28,551 nucleotides of DNA from Mesotaenium endlicherianum. Its lineage: Eukaryota > Streptophyta > Zygnematophyceae > Zygnematales > Mesotaeniaceae. The translations under genes were made by a program, and so were the position numbers. Below the pieces are notes generated by a model. It had not been told where the DNA came from, searched no databases, and saw only the letters and a program-made list of their open reading frames with translations. Positions 1 to 10,747 of the stretch are shown here, in pieces. The stretch spans positions 173,559 to 202,109 of the forward strand of contig WELA01003670.1 in the NCBI GenBank assembly GCA_009602735.1, written 5' to 3'. Position 1 is the first letter of the stretch; every line of letters starts with the position of its first letter.

Positions 1-200
1 CCCTCCCTCTCTCCTTCTTTCTCTCCGTTGTCCTCGCCCTCTCCCGTTGCTCTCTTCCTCGTGCCCTCCCTTGCATTTGCCCTCTCATCATTTTCTTCCT
101 CCCTTCCCAACGCCTCCTATTCCTTCCTCCTCCTTACCAACAGTCTCGTCACTATGATGGCCGCCCGATTTCCTTAACCTCACCTCGCACCCGCTCTCAT
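1..200. repeat. pyrimidine-rich low-complexity tract
   Basis: The first about 200 bases are strongly C/T-biased on the + strand (runs of ccctc, ctctcc, ttcctcc) with no convincing ORF. Similar tracts occur elsewhere in the genic left arm, beside exons. It may be intronic sequence of a gene extending left of the window, but no splice site here can be tied to an exon. Confidence 0.5.
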
Positions 201-596
201 ATCCCCAACCCCATGGGTCCTACCTCACAAACCTTACATCACGTCCTCATTGAAACCCAGGCAGGCAGTGTTAGCCCGTACATCACTTTGTTAAGATTTC
301 CAGGCGCCAGTCTGCTGCAATCCTGCTGCTGCTTGTGTGTACGTCCCGACGAGAGGTCAAGGCACGGTCAATGCCTCATGGGCGCTGGTCAGCGAGCTAC
401 CTTCCGCGGTCATCGTGCAACGGCCGGAGGGCTCTGGGGCTGGCGATGCTGCTGCGGGGGAACCACAAGGAGCAGGGAGGGCCTTGCTGTTTACGATGTG
501 ATAGCTCAATGTGATGTTGCGCTCGCCCACGCCTGGTCCTCTCGTCGAGCGGATGCAGAGATGCTCATGTTGCTCCATTGTCTCCCGCGGGGGCCG

Positions 597-615
597 CGTG
601 TGTGTGTGTGTGCGG
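597..615. repeat. (TG)n microsatellite
   Basis: A short GT/TG dinucleotide run lies just upstream of a G-rich stretch and the candidate exon that starts at 629. It is a simple repeat with no function I can assign. Confidence 0.7.
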
Positions 616-628
616 GAGAGGGCCGCAG

Positions 629-715
629 GAGCTGCTGCAAGGGGTGCTGCTGGCCGTGCAGGACTGCTGCGTGGGCGTCCTGGACCACATCACTCAAATC
701 CAGTCCACTCTCCAA
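629..715 (+). CDS. possible internal exon, unknown protein
   Basis: A GC-rich open segment reads ELLQGVLLAVQDCCVG followed by VLDHITQIQSTLQ. It is preceded by an AG (gggccgcag) and followed by a GT (CAAG|GTACTC), so it has the form of an internal exon of 29 codons. The peptide looks amphipathic and helical. I recognise no family. The upstream intron end is G-rich, as at two other exons in this arm, and pyrimidines follow the donor. No partner exon was found before 3489. It could equally be chance in a GC-rich low-complexity region. Confidence 0.25.
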
Positions 716-3488
716 GGTACTCAAAGGTCTCCCCTGCACGCGAGAGAGAGCAAGGAAGGAAAAAAGTAAGAGCGGGAGAGAAGGAGGGAGGGAGGGAGGG
801 AGCAGGCCTTGATTGCGTTTTGGAGGGAAAAGATGCGCTTGCCGACAAACTTGTGGCTCACAGGCTGGGCTGCGTGACATGTGGCAGCAGCAGCCTCTTC
901 TTGCCTCTTGGTGTTGGACGCGCCAAATCCTGTAGCACGAAGCGCCCGCACATGGCGCGACGCCGCAGTCCTATTGCGGTGCTGTCAATATGACACCATG
1001 TCACGAATGCCATCATGTTGCTGACATCATGCTGTAATGTCACATGGGGCGCCGATCGCCCATCGGGGGTTGGGACGTTTTGGTCAAGAGTTTCAGCTTC
1101 ACGGTTCAAAGCCTCCACTTGGAGTCTGTGAATGAGAACCGAGCAATACCTTGCGTCATGTGGATGTGCAATTTGTTGTCCCATGTGTCCGTGCTCGATC
1201 GTCAAGCAGAAAGGGGGACGGACGACCTCTCTCGTCTCGTGCAGATGTGTGATCAGTTGGTAATGTACGTGCGTGTGTGGCCTGGAGATGTGCTTTCATA
1301 CTCGTGTCGAGTGGACGTATGATTGGTTGCCGTACGCTGTCAGCCCCACTGTCGAGCAGAAGGCGGCAGGCGGAGCAGGGGAGACGTGCCTGGCTGCATT
1401 GTGTAGATGCATGCTCTTGGTAACGTATGTGTGTCTGTGCCGAGGGAGAGACGGCCTCCTTTTATCTTTTGTCGTGTGGATTTAGGTCGACGATCTTCTT
1501 TTTTGCATGTGACTGAACCCGAACCCTAACGTTCAAGTCAAAACTGTTGCTTTGCTGTCGAGCAGAAGGGGAGACATTGAAGGAGGGGTTCCGGCGCTCG
1601 CTGCTGGGCATGAAGACTCTCGACTGGCTGGTGCCACCCATGCTTCGGAAGTAGGCGCAAGCGCGTGTGACTGCCGCGTCCTGACTTAAGAGGCTGCAGA
1701 AGAAGTCTCAGTGTATGGCCGTGGATCTGACCTATCTCTTCTTTTATCAGAAGGTGCGACCTGTTCTGAGATCGTCTAAGTGTGCAATTGGACGCCAACA
1801 GGCTTGTCTGTCTCTCAACTTGTCCCTGCATGCCCTTACGATGAGCCCGTTCCTTTTGACGAAGTGCAACGACATGTCATATGTACGCATAGCATATTTA
1901 TATAAGCAATCAATGAGGTTCCAAGGAGGATGTCATGTGTGGACATAGGTGCATCATTATGTACCAATTGGTAATGACAACATTGAATATACAAAGATGT
2001 AATATGTTCCTTCAGATGCATGCACGGCTTGTTGGCAAGTTGCCACCAAGGTTCTCTCCCTTTGGGGCCATTCGTTCTCATTACAGCTGCATGCCGCAGT
2101 TCTGCTTAATCTCATTTGGATAGAAAATACTCCAACCCTGCCGCTTTTATCTGAAAATGAGAATAGGAGAAGGTGGCATTGGCGGGAAAGTGTACACATG
2201 GCTGATTTCTTTGCGCTGCTTGTGACAACAACCTGACTATAATGTGACATATGGGATGTGAAAGTGCTTAGGGTAGGAATACTATATAAGCACACTTCGC
2301 CTTCAAGATGCTTCTGAACAAACATGCATGTTGGCACATTAGAGCAGGATAGCACCCCCACCAAATAGCTCCTATTTCCGAGTTAACGGTTCTGATCGCG
2401 GCAGAAAACGTAGTCTTGGTTAAAATATGCTGCTTAGTTATATCATTGACTCAATCAAAGACCCCTTCTGTTTGCCCTTATTGACCAAGCGAGTGTCAGA
2501 TGACGTGGCACTCTCGGTGTGCCAGCTCTATGGGTTCTCCCATAATTGACCTATAAGGAGAAGCTTAAAGAGGTTGAGAACATATGAATGTGCTAGGCAC
2601 AATCCATCACAACGGTCTTAAAATCGTTCACATAAGTAGTGAAGACCCTCAGTTACCCTTTGAACTTAGCAACCAATATTTCACAAAAATCCGGTGAAAT
2701 TCCTGCAATTTATTCCAACAGCCAATGTCTTAACTTCTGAAACTGCCACGTCAAGAGACAAAGTCGCGCGTGCAACCAAGGCGTGACGTGAAAAATAACA
2801 CCTGTTTTACATAATCTCAAAAATTTTGGGACGGTCAAACCCGGTTTGAGTCCACGTTTTGACGCGATGCTTTCGACCACTTTCGACCGGTAATATCCGT
2901 TACACTCTCGTAAGGCACACGAAGGCATAAGGCAGCATGAACTTTTACTTCTCCAAGTCCAAGCTTCTGCGATTAAGAATTCCGTATAGCAGTATCCAAA
3001 GAGGTCGTTATATCATCTCTCTTTTTAGCAGTTTCTACTATTTCTGTAGCTGAGCGTGGCGTCCGGACTTCTCTGACTGGCATTTGGTGAATGGCTGAGT
3101 GAAAACCTGGAGGGCCTTCGCAAGGCTGACAGGCATGTGGCGCTCTTGTGCTTGAAAATGCCTCTCTGTCTTTTCAGCCAACGTTGTGCCACCTCTGTTG
3201 ATTTTTCATGCGTGTTTCTCAGACAGGAGCAGTGCTGTGTGGTTCTTCGTCATGCGTCGGGAGACTTCCTAGTGCTGCAGAAAATGCTGCCGCGGCGCTC
3301 CTCCGCCGCTTGGTATGCCGCGGCAGTGCCACCAGCGCTCGCGCGGCCGCCTTTTGACCAGCAGTGTCTTTTGCAATGCAACGTTTCCCCCCGCTGGGTA
3401 TTTGCGCCTCCAGCTGCTGACAGGTGGCGACCTATGATTCGCCTGCGCGTGCCTGTCTGGGGTGATGTGTTGACCCGGGGGGGGGCAG
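716..3488. other. gene-poor stretch, no supported gene
   Basis: About 2.8 kb without a recognisable exon. It contains a purine-rich run (roughly 745-805, gagag and ggaggg repeats) and mixed-composition sequence. Open frames of 60-160 codons here have no domain, no plausible codon pattern and no splice context. If the 629-715 segment is a real exon, this is probably intron or intergenic DNA upstream of the radical-SAM exons. Confidence 0.5.
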
Positions 3489-4126
3489 CAAGACGGGCTA
3501 CAACGAATTCTCGCTGCTCTCGCTCAGCTGCTCAGACTACCTCGCGCTGCCAGCTGTCAGCATCCAGGCGTGCCCCTCTCCCTTCCTGACAGTAGTAGTA
3601 TACAGCTGCTCCTGCTGTCAAGGCAGCAGGCGCCAAACAAAGGAGATGCCGTTCTGCTAAGTGCCGCTTGCTGTGTGCTCTGCATGTTCCCTCCAACCTC
3701 CTCTGGGCGTGCCCTGGCCCCTTGCTCAAAGAGCCCGGTTGTAAGCCCAAAACTCCGACCAAAACCTGACCCCAAGCTTGAGCTCAACATCCTATTCCCA
3801 ACTGCAGTTGCTGAAGTAGGGGAGCATCTCATGCTGCCTCTTAAAAGATTCAATTTAAATCTTTAAATCCAACAAGGATGTCAATGAGGATGTCTAAAGG
3901 ATAGCAGTAGTGTGCCAGGTGGAGACTGGCCTTTCTGCAAAAGCCAGCAGCGGGAGCGAGCAGGGAAAGGGCCCCGAGCTCACTGGTGTGGGAGAAGGGG
4001 AGGGGGGGGGAGGGGGAGCAGATAAAGAACCGGCTGAAGGGCAAGCCCATCTCACTGTGGCTGCCCAGCCAGCGCGTGGACCGCTTCGGCGACAACATCG
4101 CCAACATCAACGGAGGCACGCGCCAG
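3489..4126 (+). CDS. B12-binding radical-SAM protein (TIGR03960-like), two internal exons
   Basis: Exon 1 (3489-3567) reads KTGYNEFSLLSLSCSDY then LALPAVSIQ. Exon 2 (4022-4126, 35 codons) reads IKNRLKGKPISLWLPSQRVD then RFGDNIANINGGTRQ. Joined in phase 0 they match the part of the TIGR03960 family between the CxxxCxxC cluster exon and the FAPEAG segment, where bacterial and plant homologues carry GYxExSLLSLSxxDY, SLPSxRVD and GGxRQ. The family joins a cobalamin-binding domain to a radical-SAM (S-adenosylmethionine cleaving, 4Fe-4S) core; its substrate is not established to my knowledge. Both exons end in CAG followed by GC rather than GT, and both acceptors are preceded by G-rich instead of pyrimidine-rich sequence. 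The cluster cysteines (upstream) and the FAPEAG exon (downstream) were not found in the window, so the gene is partial, very long-introned, or broken. Confidence 0.75.
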
Positions 4127-4131
4127 GCACG

Positions 4132-4415
4132 TCGTGCATGGGCCCCCTCTCCCTCTTCTCCCTCTTTTTCCCCTAAGCTCTCGCTCGTTGCCTCTCTGCT
4201 ACCGCTTCGTTTTCTCTCGCTCTCCTGCCTCCTCCGCTCTCATTCCCTCCCCCTCTGACTTGTGCTTTTCCACTCTGTCCTTTCTTCCTCCCGCCGCACT
4301 CTGTTCCACTCCCCCTCTTGCTCCCCGTCCCCCTCCCTTTCCCCTCTTCCTCTCCCTCTCCCTCCCCTTGCTCACTCTGCTCCCTCTCATTTCTTGTTCT
4401 CTCTCCCTCTCCCAC
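4132..4415. repeat. long pyrimidine-rich tract after the radical-SAM exon
   Basis: Nearly 300 bases of C/T-rich sequence (ccctct, cttctc, tccctc runs) begin within ten bases of the exon end at 4126. It is the start of the downstream intron if the GC donor is used. Open frames through it encode only Ser/Leu/Pro or, on the other strand, Glu/Arg/Gly low-complexity peptides and are not genes. Confidence 0.7.
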
Positions 4416-4929
4416 GTGCACAGAGCTTTGCTAGCGGGACGAGGCATCTGCAGCAATATCAAGTCAAATGCACAATGCACGCTCGTTAAATTCCACCCAT
4501 GCACACATGCAACAGAATGGAAGCAATTTAAGGGGTGTTTCAGAAATGCAGCAGCATTAGCTTCAGCAAGATAACCACTGTTCATAATCCTTTGCAGCTG
4601 CAAGCCGTCTTCAGACTGTTCTAGGATGTCATGAAGCTGCTACACACTACATAGCCTAGGTGTCTGCTAGGTCACATCTCTGCTCACCTGGTCCTCTGTT
4701 TCCCCCATGTATGCCTCCAACCAAAAGAGCCTCTATGCACCAAGGTGTAGCGTACAGGCTAGTGCATCGTCAAGTCTTGGCCCCTCTTGGGCGAAAGACT
4801 ACAATTGCTCTACCAAGCACTTATTTTGAACAGCGATTCCCATTCTGATGCATGGTCGAGCTGCACTGCACTGCACATTGTTGTGTGTGCAGTATAAGCT
4901 GCAAGCCACTGGTTGCTGTGTGTGCAACC
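4416..4929. other. no supported gene between two gene fragments
   Basis: About 500 bases of ordinary composition between the pyrimidine tract and the ATG at 4930. I looked for the missing downstream radical-SAM exon (FAPEAG) here and did not see it. A promoter for the gene at 4930 would lie here, but no convincing TATA element stands out. Confidence 0.4.
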
Positions 4930-5826
4930 ATGCCTGGCCAAACAAGGGCCACCTCGACTGACGACGATGCTGTCGTTCCGATGCTGAACCCTGCTCCTGC
5001 TGCAGCCAATCTGGCCGACGTCAATAGGGACGGGCCGCTGCGGATCGTGCACTATTGGAAGCAGAATTGGAGGTACAGGAGGGGCGTCTCCAACAGGAGG
5101 AGCGGCGGCGCACAAGAATTGAGCAACAGCTGCAGGCTTGCGAACTTGACCTAAGGAAGGGCGAACAAGGAGCAACCAGGGTCCTCCAAGGACAAGAGCT
5201 TCTTCGTATAGGAGGAATACTGGTCCAAGAAGGGCATCATCTGCAGCGTGAAGCGGACGTTGCTCAAGAACAAGCAGATACCTTGAGGTGGGATGCCTCT
5301 TTCTCTCTCTCTCCATCTCCTTCAGAGAAACATCTATTACATAGAGCCCCGACCATGCAAATTTGGTTGTATGCACTGTCACCACAATGCCTAATCTGGA
5401 GGTCGTTTTGTTTCAATGTTATTTTGAATTTGATCAACCCCTCCTTTTGTTTGCTTGTTGTTTTGCGGGGTGGGGTGTTTGGGGTTACAGGGAGCTGGCG
5501 CAGCTCTCCGACCATATATCGGCCCATCTGCGTGCCAATGTGGTACTCTTGCGGGCACGGCTCAACAACAATGATCCTCAGGTGCGTGTAAGCCAGTGTT
5601 TGTGTGTGTGTCTTTGTGTGCACGTGCGTTTGTACAGCTTGTAAGCTCTTGCAGACGCAGTAGCAAGCTCTCTTTTTATTTTCAATCTCGAGAATTTTGG
5701 TCCGATTTTGTGTGCTTCACTTTATGGTAGAGCCCTTCTTCTCTTCTAGTGTTCTTGACAATCATCATTCAGCTTTTGAAATGGCAGGCCCAAGGTGGAG
5801 CTGGTGGTCAAAATGACGAACAATAA
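4930..5826 (+). CDS. coiled-coil protein of unknown function, 3' end of gene, three exons
   Basis: The frame from ATG 4930 reads MPGQTRATSTDDDAVV and runs to LRIVHYWKQ. From about 5062 the coding signal continues in another frame as LEVQEGRLQQEERRRTRIEQ and on to EQADTLR, a Glu/Gln/Arg/Leu-rich coiled coil. Exon A ends at 5287 (AG|GTGGGA). Exon B is 5491-5581 (ELAQLSDHISAHLRAN, then VVLLRARLNNNDPQ), with acceptor ttacag and donor CAG|GTGCGT. Exon C is 5788-5826 (AQGGAGGQNDEQ, stop TAA). Phases match at both introns, strong evidence for a spliced gene. The shift near 5062 falls at a short G run and would be explained by one lost base (mutation or sequencing error). Alternatively the coiled-coil exon starts at an acceptor at 5027 or 5064. 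No known domain is recognised; a retroelement gag-like origin of the N-terminal part cannot be excluded. Confidence 0.6.
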
Positions 5827-8308
5827 TGGTGTGACAAGCAGAAGAGCATCGCTTGCATGCAACTCTGCAAGGCTTGTGGCATGACTGTACACTGTAATGC
5901 AATGCAGGACATATGCAGGGCATGGTTATAGAGCTCAATAGTATGACAGGCTTGCAAAAAGATTTGGACTCAATTTTTTTGGCAGCAAGTATATAGCTCT
6001 AGACTTGGACTTTTGACGCCTCGACACATGGGGCATTGCATCATATGCTATAAATTTTTAGTTGCACATTTTTTGAGCTTCACTTTTATTGAGTAGTAGG
6101 TTAGTATGTACTGAATGTACACATACTTGTTACATTGAAATGCATGAAGTGTTGCAAAAGATATGAAGAAACTTGTTAAGATGCTCATACACCTTGCAAT
6201 ACACGTTTTGTGGAACCGATGCAAAATGCATGGTGTCATTACTGGCACCAAAATTTGAGATGCTAAAACTCAATGTGCACAAGTCCAAATATAGATATGC
6301 AAAGTGCTATAGACTCCACACACCAGGACGTAAAAAATAGAAATCAGCAACGTGCCAGATAAGCTGTATTTTCCGAATTATGCGCCCCTCAAGATTGTAC
6401 TTTTTTGTCGCGCACACGTGTATTTGCACCTAGAGTACAAAAGGTACAAAAAAATACTGGTGCTAGAAGTAGGTTATTTATATGAGCAGGTAGTTTATTC
6501 AAAGCCCACACATACATGGTGTGATTGCACCACATGAGGGGTGATTTTAATATGACCATCCAAAAAGAGGCTCTCATGGTGTCAAAATTGGTTCAATAAG
6601 CAGAAAACAAGTGTTGGAGGTGCTTTACTTTGCACAATATTAAATAAGATCAAGGATCACGAGAGGAATGTGGTTCTCTCTTTCTGTGTGTGCATAAAGT
6701 GCCGTGCCTTTAGTATGCATGTGGTTTATACTTATGTCTCTTATGTGTGAAACATTAAAATGTGGAAGCCAAAGTTGATCTTTGCTCACACTCTAAGCGC
6801 AGATCTGTTTACAAGGTCAAAAGTTGTACAAAGGCATCAGGGAACATGTGACTTTATGAGGTTGAGTTTGAGGTCAAAGTATACTAAGAATATTATACAA
6901 TGAGGCAGGTGCAGGCTAGGTCATGGAAGTGCCAGTGTACATGTATTGTAACCCAATAAGAACATCAGAGGTTGGTAGTCTCTCTTCATGTGTGTCTGCT
7001 TTAATTTCAAGTATGCTCAAGGCGCCAAATTGACCCACCCATTGCTCAATCACGGCATGCTTCAACTATTGCGTTGTCCATGCACTTGAAATGAGTGCCG
7101 GTAAAAAAATATAAGACATTTTTGAAAATGCACTCAAGTGATACTAAGAAGCCTAGGTGCTTGCAATCGTCCATGCATTCATAGAGTACTAAAATTGTGA
7201 AGAAGGTGCAACTGGTCTCCAACTCCACTGTTTATGCCATAGATACTTTCAACCAGACAAGTACAAGTGACGATTTCAAAATCAAACTTGATCAATTTGA
7301 TTAAGCTTAATACCTCCTTGTGTATAGAAACGGTCTCTCAACTTGCCATCATAGCAGATCAATGACAATTACACTTTATCATGCATCCATTCTATATATT
7401 TTCACATGCCTTGCCAAAGCAAGGCCTGATTGATTCGCCAATGTCCTCATGCGGGCTCCAAAAGCCTCGTTTGACAGTCCGTGTTCAAATTGCCTGATTT
7501 TGAAAGAAAGAAGGCAATCATAGAAGGACTAGTGGGAGTAATAGTATGCCGCAATGCACGTGATGTCTTCATGTCTACCTTCTCTAAGTCTAGCTATGAC
7601 TTGCTATTGATTTCTATGTGCTATTTATTTTGCTAACGCTAACGTTTATATCGGCCTAACTATGTTACAACTCTACTCGAACTGATAAATAGAAAAACGC
7701 CAATATAATGATATTGTTGTGTTGGCGTCGGTCGCCGGATCTTCTCTGGAGGTTATTGCCAATTGACATCGAAGTACCAAACAACAGGAAAACACTATTG
7801 CGTATGTCTGCTAGTGGTGGTTGTTACAAAGAACTGAGGCTCGTGCTCAAAAAAAATAATTGTTTTTGCACTCCAAGTGTGGGGTTAGCGGCGTGGGTGG
7901 GTGGGTAAGTGTAGCAGCTTATATCCTGCTCCAATGAATGGTGCATTGCAGGAAGACGCTTTATAGAATTTAGGTGCATCAAGCGAGAGCGACAACAAAC
8001 GCGTTTGAAAATTGGCCTTTTTCACATTTGTCACATTGAAGGTTTGCGACATGAAACCGAGGTTTGACAAGTGTTTGAAATTGCTCAATTTCACACGTTC
8101 CTTGTAAAGGATTTTTTTTGCAAACAAGCCCTCATTGTAGCAAGACGTAGTTGCTACACTAGGCGCGTAGTCAAACCTAGGCAAACTAGCAATTAATCAA
8201 TATGCATCGCTAGAGACGAAGACATAAGTCAGGCATACAACAAAGATGTAAGCGTATCAGACGGAAGGAGCAAACACAGACGCTAGTGTGTTCGCTAGTT
8301 TGCGAACA
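5827..8308. other. AT-rich intergenic stretch without recognisable genes
   Basis: About 2.5 kb of AT-rich DNA. Open frames are short (60-100 codons), lack domains and do not chain through splice sites. I see no tRNA, no clear terminal inverted repeats and no similarity to the transposons further right. It probably consists of old decayed repeats and the leader of the gag-like pseudogene at 8309. Confidence 0.5.
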
Positions 8309-8809
8309 ATGACTGAAAGAGGAGAGGGCAGCCAGGGAGGCAACAACTACTTGCCATTGGGTGGCGAGCGGCCAAATGGCGAGGAGAACCTACATCAAAC
8401 TGGTACGGCTCGTGTAGCGAGCCAACTAACATCGATCGAGTTGGCCAGATTACGTGCAGCATTCTTAAGGGAGTACAAAACTGAGCAAGCCGAGCTCACC
8501 AAGGCACACGCGGCCGAATCCAGAGCAGCCCAGCAAGCTACTGCACTACAAATGGAAAAATTGCAAGAGGCGGTCACTAAGTTAGCGCAAACTAAGGTAG
8601 CGCGAGCTCACGAGGGCGAGGAAACAGGAGCAGACATCCTACAGCAGCTCAAGAGGCTTAAGAGGAAAAGTGATGTTGCAGGTGTGGGCAAGTAGTCTGA
8701 GGGCAACTACGTCTGAATGAAGGTGATGAACAACCTCGAAGAGCTGTGCCACAACGCCCAAGACGTGTTGGACAAGGAAGACATTCAAGCAGCCCAAAGC
8801 AAGCTGTAA
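8309..8809 (+). pseudogene. gag-like coiled-coil ORF, two in-frame stops, cut by an LTR
   Basis: ATG 8309 opens a frame reading MTERGEGSQGGNNYLPLGGE and then a long Ala/Gln/Glu/Lys coiled coil (AELTKAHAAESRAAQQATAL...). TAG at 8693-8695 and TGA at 8714-8716 interrupt it, yet the same frame stays coding-like after both (MKVMNNLEELCHNAQDVLD, then KEDIQAAQSKL). It stops at TAA 8807-8809, which lies inside an LTR that begins at 8805, so the real 3' part has been displaced. Small acidic/basic coiled-coil ORFs of this type are usual at the 5' end of LTR-element gag genes, hence the label; no capsid or zinc-knuckle motif is visible. A host coiled-coil gene is the alternative. Confidence 0.55.
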
Positions 8810-9295
8810 TGAATCAGTATATGGATAGGTATAATACTCATTCAAATATAACAAGTACTTAAGTTCAGCCTGCTGAACTTCAGTTAATATTAAGTTTGCT
8901 GGACTTTTAGTAACAATCAATTTAATGACTCAGCCCAGAGCAGCAGGCGAAAGTCAACTTAGGTTAGCTTCCTGACACATTCTTTGACAGTCAGCTGACT
9001 GTTGTACTCGGTAGTAGCAAACTGCCTAGTTATGCATCTAAGTGTGGTGTGCTAGATGAATGGCCAGATAACATCCTTAAGGTAGATGGCAATTCGGGAT
9101 GATGGGAGATGGCTGTGAATTTGGTTAGCTAAGGTCCTACCAACGTGGTTAACTCCCGGGTAGGCGGTGCCATCGCACTTGTCGTTGAACAGTAAACTCA
9201 TTCCATGTACAGAGGTTAGGTCATGCTCTTGAGTTTGGCGTTCGGAAACGAGGCCAACTCTCTTGTATAGCGTACTAAGAGATATCTGAATCCAA
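8805..9295 (+). repeat. LTR copy 1, 5' portion
   Basis: It begins TGTAATGAATCAGTATATGG and stays alignable with the LTR at 15764 and the solo LTR at 21945 through landmarks such as ctgacacattcttt, gtactcggtag and cgaggccaactctcttgta, up to ctgaatccaa. Similarity stops at 9295 and resumes at 14723 in the order expected from the other copies. Confidence 0.9.
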
Positions 9296-9642
9296 CACAT
9301 GCACCCAAAATGCCGATTTTTGGACACATAGGTACTTTTTAGCGTAAAATACGACGGTTTAAGCAGAACCACTCCATTTTTTTTCCAATGGTAAGATAAA
9401 TGTGTGGCATAGTTTCAAATTGAAATATGCATTATTTTAACAACAGTTGCAAATTCAATGAAATTGACAAATTTATGTAAAGTGGAGACTATCCGTTTTT
9501 TGGTTCTCTCCACAAGAGCCATTGTGCTCACCACTCCATGCTCAATACTGGTTCAAATGACCTGAAATTTTGTATGCTTTCAGGCAACACTCACACAAAG
9601 TTCAATGAACAAAAAAGAAGTAATTATTGTGAAAAGATTGTA

Positions 9643-10100
9643 AGTTATGGCCTCTTAAAGTTTGACACGTCTCCACTTTTGCACACTTGAAGGTGCTCCT
9701 TCCGCAAAGTGCGCCAATTTTGTTGGAATTGCAAGGGGTGTGGTTCATATGCTGCATTATGGTCCAATGAATCAACTGCCCAAATTTGACTCATTTTGGA
9801 TTTGTATTGGTTTAGTTATGCAACTTCTTAGTGACACCTGAAACATGTCGATTAAGCGCAAAAGTACTATCCCAGGTATCATTTTACAAGTCATAATAGG
9901 CCACCCCCAGAGCGCAAAACTCATGTAATGGCTTTGAAACTTCATAGGGATATACATAATCCTGTTTATGACAATCCAAATGTGAAAAATAAATATTCCA
10001 ATCAAATGTGAAAAAGTTATAATCCCTCAAAGTTGGACACGTGTTCAGCTTCGCACACTTCAAACTGACACATCCGTAAAATGTGAAAACATGGTTCAAT
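9643..10100. repeat. diverged subterminal direct repeats in the DNA transposon
   Basis: A block starting agttatggcc at 9643 (containing aaagtttgacacgt, gcacacttgaa and tccgcaaa) recurs at 10015 in diverged form (aaagttggacacgt, gcacacttcaa and tccgtaaa), an offset of about 370 bases. Repeats within the non-coding end of a DNA transposon are often transposase binding sites; that role is inference here. Confidence 0.55.
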
Positions 10101-10633
10101 ATTGAGAAGGATTTCAGCTCATTGACTCAAGTACCCTTCTATGCAGTCTCTTGCAAAATCTTGTACTTAAATATGCACACATGATGTACTCATGCCACAC
10201 AATCTGGTATAGTGATATTTGTCGTCGAGTCGTGAAATTTCTTAGATCCTTTGTTGTTTTCTCATGGTCTATGTCTCTACAACTTTGTTCTACAAATCAT
10301 AAGCATACTAGAAACACTAGGATACTTGATGAATGATATTTGGTTGTATGTCTAAAGAATTTTGCACTGTCAAAGTTGATAGAAAATGACACTTAGAAGA
10401 AAATGTACTACTTTTTTTGCACATTTTTTATTAGCCTAAGGACCTTGCCAGCAAGGTTTTACATCCCTGTCAGTTCGTGCAGCTGTTGTATGAAGGCAGC
10501 AAAGTAAGGAGGTACTTTTTCTACTTTTTATTCCCCAATAATTACTTATATGCATCTATTTCAAGATAATTCAAAAAAATACAAAATCTTATCCTGGATT
10601 TCGTGCAGGCACTCTTTCTCCTACCAGCCTGGG

Positions 10634-10641
10634 TATATATA
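10634..10641 (+). promoter_or_regulatory. TATA box of the transposase gene
   Basis: TATATATA lies about 115 bases upstream of the transposase ATG (10748), in an otherwise non-TATA context, a suitable place for a core promoter. Confidence 0.5.
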
Positions 10642-10747
10642 CACCCACTGAACAGCTGCAGAGTCCTTTTTCATTTGGCAACTTCCGTAGCTGTAGTAAC
10701 TCCTCGCCTACCTCCCTTGAGAACCCACCCAGTGCCACTTGCACATT

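Noticed and set aside
213..812. Long open frame at the left end, with other overlapping frames
   Set aside because: Cys/Arg/Gly-rich translation of GC-rich low-complexity DNA with no domain; only the small segment 629-715 has splice context.
1513..1531. Telomere-like gaacccgaaccctaacg
   Set aside because: Fewer than three imperfect units, no array; not evidence of a telomere or interstitial telomeric repeat.
3137..3589. 150-codon open frame over the first radical-SAM exon
   Set aside because: It is in a different frame from the exon that matches the family, and its own translation has no recognisable motif.
4134..4574. Open frames through the pyrimidine tract on both strands
   Set aside because: Ser/Leu/Pro or Glu/Arg/Gly low complexity only; by-products of the tract.
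5264..5623. Minus-strand frame of 119 codons
   Set aside because: Antisense shadow of the coiled-coil gene's exon B and introns.
7708..8184. Short frames on both strands before the gag-like ORF
   Set aside because: No domain, no chaining, AT-rich; could be leader or LTR of the gag-like element but no terminal motifs were found.
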